This document shows positions 1 through 8,700 of a stretch of 33,782 bases of DNA, in pieces. Under the pieces are notes generated by a model. It searched no databases and had not been told where the DNA came from. It saw only the letters and a program-made list of their open reading frames with translations. Every line of letters starts with the position of its first letter. Position 1 is the stretch's first letter. The stretch covers positions 1 to 33,782 of the forward strand of contig JADKZZ010000026.1 of the NCBI GenBank assembly GCA_020848475.1, written 5' to 3'. The stretch is from Chitinophagales bacterium (lineage in GTDB: Bacteria; Bacteroidota; Bacteroidia; Chitinophagales; JADIYW01). Position numbers and translations under genes: made by a program.

Positions 1-45
1 ACAAGTAAATATAAATTTAGCATCGCAGATATATCTTAAAGCCAT
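1..45 (-). CDS. Possible 5' end of a further minus-strand ORF running off the left edge (MALRYICDAKFIFTC...)
   Basis: ATG on the minus strand at 45..43, open to the window edge, 6 nt after the stop (TAG, 52-54) of the 52..495 gene. Only 15 codons are visible. Confidence 0.3.
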   Translation of the reverse strand, partial: MALRYICDAKFIFTC

Positions 46-51
46 ATTTAA

Positions 52-495
52 CTAGGGAATCATTGGATGTGTTGCATCAATTATTATTTTTTTAAGTAGT
101 TTAATTGCTCGTAGCTCATCAAGATTATAAGTATCTAATTCAGCAATAGCATTATTTGCTTCTTCGAATTCTTGTGGAATATTTTCATTTATTAATAAGG
201 CTATATTTTTTCCACTTTTGGTGGTGAATGAACCATCTTCCGTAATGCAAATATTAACGGAATCATTCAACCTGCTTATGTCTATTTTTACAGTAGTATA
301 ACCAGTTACTCCGCCACTTGTAGCAGTTAAAAATATATAGACGAATGCCGGATTGCCAGCTACTTCACCTAAATAATATTTAGTACCATTGGCAACAATA
401 TTAATAAAAACTGGGTTAGGTTTGACTAGAGCTGCTTGTAATTCATATATGTCTTGATAATTACATTTTTTTGTAAATGATAAATAAATCTTCAT
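52..495 (-). CDS. Hypothetical protein, 147 aa
   Basis: Complete ORF with ATG start and TAG stop. No family recognised. Confidence 0.65.
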   Translation of the reverse strand: MKIYLSFTKKCNYQDIYELQAALVKPNPVFINIVANGTKYYLGEVAGNPAFVYIFLTATSGGVTGYTTVKIDISRLNDSVNICITEDGSFTTKSGKNIALLINENIPQEFEEANNAIAELDTYNLDELRAIKLLKKIIIDATHPMIP

Positions 496-579
496 AGTTT
501 AATTTTTTATGTTTTATTAAATTTGGTACAAATTTTATATATCTAAAGTAAGCATTAACAATATAATACTTTATCACAA

Positions 580-611
580 TGAGTAAACGGTCGTTTCATT
601 GAGTAAACGGT
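580..611 (+). repeat. Two tandem direct copies of TGAGTAAACGGT, 20-bp period
   Basis: TGAGTAAACGGT at 580-591 and 600-611, each preceded by A/T-rich CAAT/CATT sequence. A third copy lies at about 23678-23689. Confidence 0.7.
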
Positions 612-634
612 AATTTTGTGTCTTTTTTAATAAA

Positions 635-663
635 AAAGCCAATATGTACTTCATATTGGCTTT
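635..663 (-). terminator. Rho-independent-type terminator of pruA
   Basis: 12-bp perfect stem AAAGCCAATATG / CATATTGGCTTT with loop TACTT. It is followed on the minus strand by TTTTTTATT, 22 nt downstream of the pruA stop. Confidence 0.75.
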
Positions 664-685
664 ACTTTATTTTATGTAAATGCTT

Positions 686-2317
686 CTATTCTTCATCCAT
701 GTAAGGATAGGAATAATATTTAGGTGGCACATAGTTTTCTTTTATTGTGCGTGGCGAAACCCAGCGTAGTAAATTCCATTTACTGCCAGCCTTGTCGTTC
801 GTACCACTTTTACGTGCACCACCGAATGGTTGTTGCCCAACCACTGCACCAGTGCATTTATCATTGATATAAAAATTACCAGCACTATTTACTAATCTGT
901 CTCGCATTTTTTCAATAATATAGGTGTCTTGCGCCAAAACAGCACCAGTAAGTGCATACTCAGATGTGTTATCTACTAAATGTAAAATATCATCAAATGC
1001 TTCATCTTCATACACATAAATAGTTAATACAGGACCAAAAATTTCTTCCACCATCGTTGCTGATTTTGGATCTTTTGTCAATATCACTGTCGGCTCGATA
1101 TAATAGCCTTTTTTGTTATCATAATTTCCGCCATACATAATGATATTATCTGGATTAGCCTTTGCTTGCTCTATATATCTTGTAATTCTTTTAAATGCAT
1201 CTTCAGAAATAACAGCGCCCATGATTACAGTAAAATTTTCGATATTGCCGATTTTAAAAGTTTTTAATGCGGCATACATTTTTTCCCAAGTTGTGTCCCA
1301 AATCGATTTTGGAATATAGGCACGCGAACAAGCTGAGCATTTTTGACCTTGATATTCAAAAGCGCCGCGAAGTAATGCTGTTGCCAACACGTCGATATCG
1401 GCACTCTGATGCGCCAAAATATAATCCTTACCACCTGTTTCACCTACGATTCTTGGATAGCTTTTATAGATATGTAAATTTTTGCCTATGGTTTCCCAAA
1501 TGCTATTGAAAACACCTGTAGAGCCTGTAAAATGAACACCTGCAAAAGAAGGATGCGACAAGATAAGATTAGTTGTTTCAGCAGCATTTGCAAATACCAT
1601 ATTAATGACACCATCAGGCAAACCTGCTTCTTTGAAAATTTCCATGATAGTCCACGCTGAATATATCTGTGTGTTTGATGGTTTCCAAACGACTACATTG
1701 CCCATTAATGCTGGCGATACAGATAAATTACCTGCAATTGCTGTAAAATTAAATGGTGTTACTGCATATACAAAACCTTCTAAAGGACGATATTCTAAAG
1801 TATTTCTTGTGCCTGGAGATGAGATTGGTTGCTCATTATATATTTGTGAAGCAAAGTAAACATTAAAACGTAAAAAATCAGCTAATTCGCAAGCTGAGTC
1901 AATTTCTGCTTGATAGACATTTTTCGATTGACCTAGCATTGTTGCTGCATTAATAGCAGCGCGATAAGGCCCAGCAATCAAATCTGCAGCTTTTAAAAAA
2001 ACAGATGCACGGTCCTCCCAATGCATACTTGCCCATTTTTCTCTGGCTTGCAGTGCAGCATCTATAGCTTGTTGTACATGTGTTATATTTCCTTTGTGAT
2101 AATGCGCTAATTTGTGCGACAATTCGTGTGGTGGAAAAATATCTACTGTGTCATTGGTGCGCACTTCTTTACCTGCAATAATCATCGGAATATCATACAC
2201 TATATTTTTGCGTCTGCTAATCTCCTTTTTCAAGTTTATACGTTCCGTACTATTGGGCAAGTAAGCTAAAATAGGTTCATTAGTAGGCAATGGAATGGTA
2301 GCAATTTTATTAGGCAT
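686..2317 (-). CDS. pruA: L-glutamate gamma-semialdehyde (1-pyrroline-5-carboxylate) dehydrogenase
   Basis: 543 aa. Aldehyde dehydrogenase motifs include VTPFNFTAIAGNL, VWKPS, GVHFTGSTGVF, ETGGKDY, EYQGQKCSACSRAY, EEIFGPVLTIYVY and QPFGGARKSGTNDKAG, characteristic of P5C dehydrogenase. Confidence 0.95.
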   Translation of the reverse strand: MPNKIATIPLPTNEPILAYLPNSTERINLKKEISRRKNIVYDIPMIIAGKEVRTNDTVDIFPPHELSHKLAHYHKGNITHVQQAIDAALQAREKWASMHWEDRASVFLKAADLIAGPYRAAINAATMLGQSKNVYQAEIDSACELADFLRFNVYFASQIYNEQPISSPGTRNTLEYRPLEGFVYAVTPFNFTAIAGNLSVSPALMGNVVVWKPSNTQIYSAWTIMEIFKEAGLPDGVINMVFANAAETTNLILSHPSFAGVHFTGSTGVFNSIWETIGKNLHIYKSYPRIVGETGGKDYILAHQSADIDVLATALLRGAFEYQGQKCSACSRAYIPKSIWDTTWEKMYAALKTFKIGNIENFTVIMGAVISEDAFKRITRYIEQAKANPDNIIMYGGNYDNKKGYYIEPTVILTKDPKSATMVEEIFGPVLTIYVYEDEAFDDILHLVDNTSEYALTGAVLAQDTYIIEKMRDRLVNSAGNFYINDKCTGAVVGQQPFGGARKSGTNDKAGSKWNLLRWVSPRTIKENYVPPKYYSYPYMDEE

Positions 2318-2398
2318 AGCTATTTTTTATTTATTAACAATTAGAAACAGTAACTATTTGAAAACAAATTTACGATATAAAAGTTGAAATAAGTAATT

Positions 2399-2414
2399 AG
2401 TTGTTATAACAACT
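2399..2414. promoter_or_regulatory. 16-bp perfect palindrome AGTTGTTATAACAACT
   Basis: Exact self-complementary sequence directly abutting the glpD stop codon (2415) and about 80 bp upstream of pruA. Confidence 0.45.
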
Positions 2415-4037
2415 TTATTTAAACGATAGAACTCCTTGATATTCTATGTCAAATTGTTTGGCAAGCATTTCATCGACTTCTGTTGTGAGCTGTATTTGTT
2501 GTTGAAAAAATGAGCTAAGTGATGGTAGCTGTTTATTCATTTCAGGCCGTTCAAAATACAATCTACCTGTTCGTCTTATGATAAAGTCAGCAATAGAATT
2601 TGTGAGTTCATGTTCTATGCAATAATCTGCTTCTGCGAATAGTAGATTATTATTGAAATTAGTTTGTGCCATAGCTAAAATATATTGCGTATTACTGCCA
2701 TATTTCAACACTAATTCAAGTATTTCATCTAAATAAAATTGCTTAAAATCTTCTTGTAAATTCTTAGCAAATTCTAATGGAGTTTGCTGTAAATGTCCAC
2801 CACTTAATGTAATATTAGCCGTACTGCAAGGTAAAAATTCTCTTTGGTCTTCTAATTTTAGTTGTTTACACACCACATTAACACTACGCTCAGCCATCTT
2901 TCGAAATCCAGTAAGCTTACCACCAGCAATAGAAATTAGATTTGAATCTGAAATAAAAATTTCATCTTTACGCGATAAATCAGATGGTGATTTTCCATCT
3001 TCATGTATTAATGGTCTTAAACCAGCCCAAGTTGATTCCACATCATCAATGTTTAACTGCTGATTGGGAAACATATAATTAGCAGCATGTAAGGTATATT
3101 CTACATCTTCTTTTGTAGCAAATGGATAATTGACATCGCCAGTATAATTTGTGTCTGTTGTACCAATATATACTTTGTTACCACGAGGAATCGCAAAAAT
3201 CATTCTACCATCTTGCACATCAAAATATACGGCTTGTTGTATTGGTATTCTTTCTTTTTTAACTACGATATGAATACCTTTTGTAAGATGTAATCTTTTT
3301 TTAGTTAATGATTTGTCTATTTTACGCAATTCATCGACCCAAGGGCCACAAGCATTAATTACTTTTTTTGCATTAATGTGTAATGATTCCTTATTTAAAA
3401 TATCTAAACATACAGCGCCATTGATTTTATTATTATTATCTAATGTGAATGATGAAAATGAAACATAATTAACACACAGCGCACCTTTATCTACAGCAGT
3501 CTTCAGTACTTCAATACACAAGCGAGCATCGTCGCTTCTATACTCAACATACATGCCACCTCCTTTTAAAATATCTGTGTTTAGCAATGGTTCTTTTGCT
3601 AAAGTTTCTTGTTTAGAAAGCATGTTTCTTCGTTCTCCTTTTTCAACGCCAGCTAATCGGTCATAAACATATAAACCCAATGAAGTCGAATATTTTCCTA
3701 ATGAACCACCTTCAATTATTGGCAATAACATTCTTTCTGGATGAACAATATGTGGTGCATTTTTGTATAAAATAGCACGCTCCTGACCTACTTCGCGAAC
3801 GATACCAAATTCTAATTGTTTCAAATAGCGTAAACCACCATGAATTAGTTTAGTAGAACGCGAGCTAGTGCCTGATGCAAAATCTGCTTTTTCGATTAAA
3901 CACACCTTTAAGCCACGTGTAACGGCATCTAATGCGATTCCAGCACCAGTGATGCCACCACCAATGACCAATAAATCAAATTGGTCGGATTGTAGTTGTT
4001 TAATATATTGATTCCGATTGCGGGCTGAAAATGACAT
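2415..4037 (-). CDS. glpD: Glycerol-3-phosphate dehydrogenase, FAD-dependent (GlpD/GlpA family)
   Basis: 540 aa. FDLLVIGGGITGAGIALDAVTRGLKVCLIEKADFASGTSSRSTKLIHGGLRYL and IGTTDT...AGLRPL...SIAGGKLTGFRKMAE motifs. Confidence 0.92.
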   Translation of the reverse strand: MSFSARNRNQYIKQLQSDQFDLLVIGGGITGAGIALDAVTRGLKVCLIEKADFASGTSSRSTKLIHGGLRYLKQLEFGIVREVGQERAILYKNAPHIVHPERMLLPIIEGGSLGKYSTSLGLYVYDRLAGVEKGERRNMLSKQETLAKEPLLNTDILKGGGMYVEYRSDDARLCIEVLKTAVDKGALCVNYVSFSSFTLDNNNKINGAVCLDILNKESLHINAKKVINACGPWVDELRKIDKSLTKKRLHLTKGIHIVVKKERIPIQQAVYFDVQDGRMIFAIPRGNKVYIGTTDTNYTGDVNYPFATKEDVEYTLHAANYMFPNQQLNIDDVESTWAGLRPLIHEDGKSPSDLSRKDEIFISDSNLISIAGGKLTGFRKMAERSVNVVCKQLKLEDQREFLPCSTANITLSGGHLQQTPLEFAKNLQEDFKQFYLDEILELVLKYGSNTQYILAMAQTNFNNNLLFAEADYCIEHELTNSIADFIIRRTGRLYFERPEMNKQLPSLSSFFQQQIQLTTEVDEMLAKQFDIEYQGVLSFK

Positions 4038-4204
4038 ACAAACTTTGAATTATAATTATCTAAAGATAAGTGAAAGTAAAAATTGCTTAGCTCAAAAATA
4101 TTGAATTAACAATAAATAATATAAGCTTAAACTTTCAGCATTATGAAAGTACCGATATATGGTGATGGAATGAAAGATATTGATTATAAAGTATTAATTG
4201 CAAT

Positions 4205-4642
4205 TCAGATGCTGATGTTTTTATGAAATGCTCGGAAGTAACTTTCTGGCAAAGCCATTATTTTTCGTGTTTCAAAATCGAAATATACACAACCAGTTTT
4301 GAGCAAAGTCATAGTTTTTCCATTATTTTTTAAAAACTGAAAATACAAATCAAAACTGCATTCTGTGATATCATTGACGGCTGCATTAAGCAAAATTTCA
4401 TCACCTAAAAATCCTTCACTTTTATATTGAATGCAATGATTGGCGACTACAATTCCATGTCTATTTTGCAAATCGAAAAGTGGAATTTGCAAGTGTTCAA
4501 ACATTTTTTCACGAAGTGTATTCGCTAATACTAAGATGCGTTCATTGCCCATGTGATCGGCAATATTTATATCATCTGCATTTATCGTAAATGTGAAAGA
4601 ATATAGGATTGGAGAAGGAAATTCTATAGTAACGCGTTGCAT
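4205..4642 (-). CDS. Acyl-CoA thioesterase-like, hotdog fold (YbgC/4-hydroxybenzoyl-CoA thioesterase type)
   Basis: 145 aa. NIADHMGNERILVLANTLREKMFEHL...GIVVANHCIQYKSEGFLGDEI...CVYFDFETRK layout. TGA stop. Confidence 0.75.
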   Translation of the reverse strand: MQRVTIEFPSPILYSFTFTINADDINIADHMGNERILVLANTLREKMFEHLQIPLFDLQNRHGIVVANHCIQYKSEGFLGDEILLNAAVNDITECSFDLYFQFLKNNGKTMTLLKTGCVYFDFETRKIMALPESYFRAFHKNISI

Positions 4643-4716
4643 AAAAATTATACAATATTAGGATAAATAATGTCAAGAATACATTTTTGCTTATGAAGAA
4701 AATAAAAACAATATAA

Positions 4717-5724
4717 TTACATAGACATTCGTGCAAGAATCGGAATGTCTATATCACAAAATTTGTTTTGTAAATATTTATGATATGCCGTTATAGCAAT
4801 CATTCCTGCGTTATCTGTACAGTATTGAAACTGAGGAATGTATGTGTTCCAATTATATTTTTCACCAGATTGTAGCAATGCTTGTCGCAATCCAGAATTA
4901 GCACTCACACCTCCAGCTATTGCTATCTCTTTTATGTCTGTTTGTTCAGCTGCTTTTTTTAATTTTTTCATCAAAATAGAGACAATAGTATGTTGAACAG
5001 AAGCACAGATATCATTCAAATTATCATCTATAAATGTTGGATTGTTTTTTATTTCTTTTTGTAAAAAATATAAGACATTCGTTTTGAAACCACTAAAAGA
5101 AAAATCTAAATTTTCAATTTGTGGTTCTGAGAATTTGAACCTTTTAGGATTGCCTAATTGTGCATATTTATCTATTAAAGGACCACCAGGATATGGTAGC
5201 TTCAACATTTTTGCTGTTTTATCAAAGGCCTCTCCTGCCGCATCATCTATTGTTGCGCCAATGACTTCCATTTCTAAATAATCTTTGACAAGTACAATTT
5301 GTGTGTGTCCTCCAGAAACAGTAAGACATAAAAATGGAAACGTAGGTTTAGGCTCATCAATAAAGTGCGCTAAAACGTGTGCTTGCATGTGGTGTACATC
5401 AATTAATGGCACATGTAGCGCTTGTGCAAATGACTTTGCAAACATGCCACCAACGAGTAAAGAACCCATTAATCCAGGGCCTCGTGTGAACGCAACTGCA
5501 CTGATGTCTTTTGTAGTAATATTTGCTTTTTTAATTGCCTCAGCAACGACAGGAATAATATTTTTAGTATGTTCCCGACTGGCTAATTCTGGCACCACAC
5601 CACCATATAATTCATGTACTTTTTGATTGGCCGTTAAATTGGAAACAATTTTACCATCTATACAAATTGCAGCTGATGTATCATCACAAGAAGATTCTAT
5701 TGCTAATATGATAGTTTCAGGCAT
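4717..5724 (-). CDS. tsaD: tRNA N6-adenosine threonylcarbamoyltransferase
   Basis: 335 aa. AIESSCDDTSAAI, GGVVPELASREH, PGLMGSLLVG, HHMQAHVLAHF, VSGGHTQIVL, DDAAGEAFDKTAKML and AIAGGVSANSGLR motifs. Confidence 0.97.
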   Translation of the reverse strand: MPETIILAIESSCDDTSAAICIDGKIVSNLTANQKVHELYGGVVPELASREHTKNIIPVVAEAIKKANITTKDISAVAFTRGPGLMGSLLVGGMFAKSFAQALHVPLIDVHHMQAHVLAHFIDEPKPTFPFLCLTVSGGHTQIVLVKDYLEMEVIGATIDDAAGEAFDKTAKMLKLPYPGGPLIDKYAQLGNPKRFKFSEPQIENLDFSFSGFKTNVLYFLQKEIKNNPTFIDDNLNDICASVQHTIVSILMKKLKKAAEQTDIKEIAIAGGVSANSGLRQALLQSGEKYNWNTYIPQFQYCTDNAGMIAITAYHKYLQNKFCDIDIPILARMSM

Positions 5725-5744
5725 AATATTTGCTTATTTTCGCT

Positions 5745-5752
5745 TAATTTTG
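5745..5752 (+). promoter_or_regulatory. Candidate Bacteroidota -7 box TAATTTTG upstream of tamB-like gene
   Basis: Matches TAnnTTTG 14 nt before the start codon. No well-spaced -33 TTTG found. Confidence 0.4.
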
Positions 5753-5766
5753 CAATTTTTATATCG

Positions 5767-8700
5767 TTGAAAAAATTCTTTAAATATACATTTCGAGCTG
5801 TATTGACTATTGTCTTAATACTCCTATTGTTATTTGTTTCCGTCTTTTATCTAATACAACAACCAAAAGTACAAACTTATTTAGTGCACAAAGTAAGTGA
5901 TTATTTATCAAAACAATTAAATAGTGAAGTAAAAATTGACTCTGTTAGTATAGATTTTATAAGAACAGTAGAATTATACAACGTTTACCTTTCATCTCAA
6001 AAAAGCAAAACAGATACTATTCTATTTGCAAAAAAATTAGATGTCGATTTAATGCTTGGAAGAACTTTATTTGAACAAATAGCAAAACTCAGAGACAGCA
6101 AAATATACATTGACAACGTTGCTTTAGATGGTGTTTATTTTTACGGTTATCGTGCGAAAACAGATAGCTTGTATAATTTCCAATTTTTATTAGATCAATT
6201 CAAATCGAATAAAAAGAAAGAAACTAAAAAGAAAGCAGGCAAGCCATTAGAATTGCGTTTGAACAAACTTACACTTAGCAATTCAAATATTATTTTAGAT
6301 GATCCACATACTGACAAGAGAATGGATATTCGATTCACTAAAATATTTGTAGATGTTCGTGAGTTTAATATTAGTCCGCTAAAAATAGACGCAAAAGAAT
6401 TAGAACTTATTGATCCATTTTATAAGCTTACGGATTATAATGAAATCAATAAACCTAAAGATCCAAATAAACCACCAGGAAAAGGCTTTAACGTAGAAGG
6501 CTTAGGAAAAAAACTAAATATTACGGTTGATAAATTAACGATGCGAAATGGAAACCATGCAATGGATTTTAAAAAGAAAAATCAAGCTGCTGGTACTTTT
6601 CTGATTAGCCAAATGAATATTCACGATATCAATATCGACATAGAAAACTACCGTTGGGATTCTACAGGTATGCATATCGATATTGAAAATCTAAATACTA
6701 TATGTGACAATAATTTACAAGTAAAAAAAATAAAAACGAATGCACTGCTTGATAATGATGGTATTTATTTAGACAATGCAGATATTGCATTTAATGACAC
6801 AAAGTTCAAAGGAAATCTATCTATACAATTTACAGATGAGTGGCGTTCTTTTAAATATTTTTCTGAGAAAGTAATCATGAAAGCCGACATAAAAGAAGCA
6901 GCTATCAAAGCAAATGACGTTGCCGTGTTTGCACCAAAAGTGCTAAAATACTTGCCACCACAAATTCAATTAAAAGGATTTGTAAAAGGTAAGTTGGCGA
7001 ATTTGAGAGTCGAAAATCTTTATTTAACTGCTGGAAAAAATACTGTAATTGATATTGCTGGAAACATAAAAGGATTGCCGAAGATAAGTCAAACTTTATT
7101 CGATTTAAAAATAAAACAATTAAAATCATCACCTGATGATATTAAAAATATGCTGTCATTTGTGAAAATTCCAAAACAAATAAATAATGCAGGTATTATT
7201 AGTTTTAATGGTAATTTCTTTGGATTTACAAATGATTTTGTCGCTAAAGGTGAATTGAAAACAGATAATTTAGGTCATTTAGTAACCGACATTAGGATGG
7301 CATTTCCTAAAGGAAAAGCACCAGAATATTCAGGAAAAATAATTGCAAACAGTTTAAATCTGGCTGAAATTACTGGCAATAAAAAACTCTTAGGCACTGT
7401 AGATATTGATATAAATGCTGATGGAAATGGTTTTAAAACAAAAGACTTAAATACCAAACTGTCGGGCACGTTACGGAATTTTTATTTTAATGGTTTTGTG
7501 TTTGACAAAATTAAAATTGACGGCCAATTGCAAAAAAAGAAATTTACAGGAAAAGCATTTTTTGACGATGATTGCTTCCTCGTAGATTTTAATGGTTGGG
7601 CAGATTTTAATGATTCTATTCCAAAATACGACTTCCATACAAGCATTAAAAATGCAAATCTTCATCAGCTAAACCTAACGAAAGACACACTTATTGTTTC
7701 CTTAGATGGCGTAATTCATGGCAAAGGAAATAAAATAGACAACTTCACAGGAAATAGCCTTTTCAGTAATATTATTTTACAAAACAACAAAGACATTCTC
7801 GCACTTTCTGATGTATCCATAAACATGGAAAATGATGGTACAATTAAAGATTACACAATCAATTCTGACCAGTTCGATGCGCGCTTTCATGGTGTTTTTG
7901 ATCCGCTTACATTGGTGCCTTCCATGAAAGTATATATAAGCAAATATTCACAATTAATAAAACCAACAGCAAAAGATATTAAACTAAATAAACCACAACA
8001 AGTAGATGCATCAATAAAGCTTGCATCTGATTTTGGATTGATAAAAGTATTTGTTCCAAACTTACAATACATTAGCGAACTCGACTTAAAAACTAGCATT
8101 AATACTACACAAGATAAGTTTTCATTGTTGGCAAAAATGGACTCTGCAAACTATAGTAATATTGCATTTAGTGGTATTAATATTGAAGGTAATACCAATA
8201 ATAATAATTTATTTCTTAATGGAACCATCAACAATACTAGCATTAAGAAAACCAATTTAAACAACATAGATATAGGTGTTAACAGCTCGAAAGAACAGTT
8301 ATTGACAAATCTTAAAATTGCTAATGACACTGCTCAAAATGCTGTTCAACTTTTGTCAGCTTTAGATTTTAAAAACGATAGTATTATTGCACGAATTATC
8401 GATTCTAAATTAAAAGTAAATAACAAAATTTGGACGATTGAAAAAGGCAATGAACTTATATTTGTGGACAGTATTTTTATTGCTCAAAATTTTTCTTTGG
8501 TCGAAGGCAAACAACGAATAAACATTAATAATGGTAAGAACTCGCTTGCTGATGCAAAAATCAATATTGAAAATTTAAACCTTTCAGATGTTGGGCAATT
8601 AATTGATTCCACTGGCGCTATAAAAAATGGATCATTAAGTGGCACAATAAACTTGAAGAATATTCTTACTAAACTACAAGCAAATGCAGATATTACAATT

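Noticed and set aside
1267-1859. Plus-strand ORFs opposite pruA (80 and 84 aa), and similar antisense ORFs opposite tsaD, tamB, rnr and others
   Set aside because: All lie wholly within confidently identified genes on the opposite strand and show no independent protein features.
4143-4226. 27-aa ORF MKVPIYGDGMKDIDYKVLIAIQMLMFL on the plus strand
   Set aside because: Overlaps the 3' end of the thioesterase gene, has no promoter or hairpin support and no convincing TM or structured composition.
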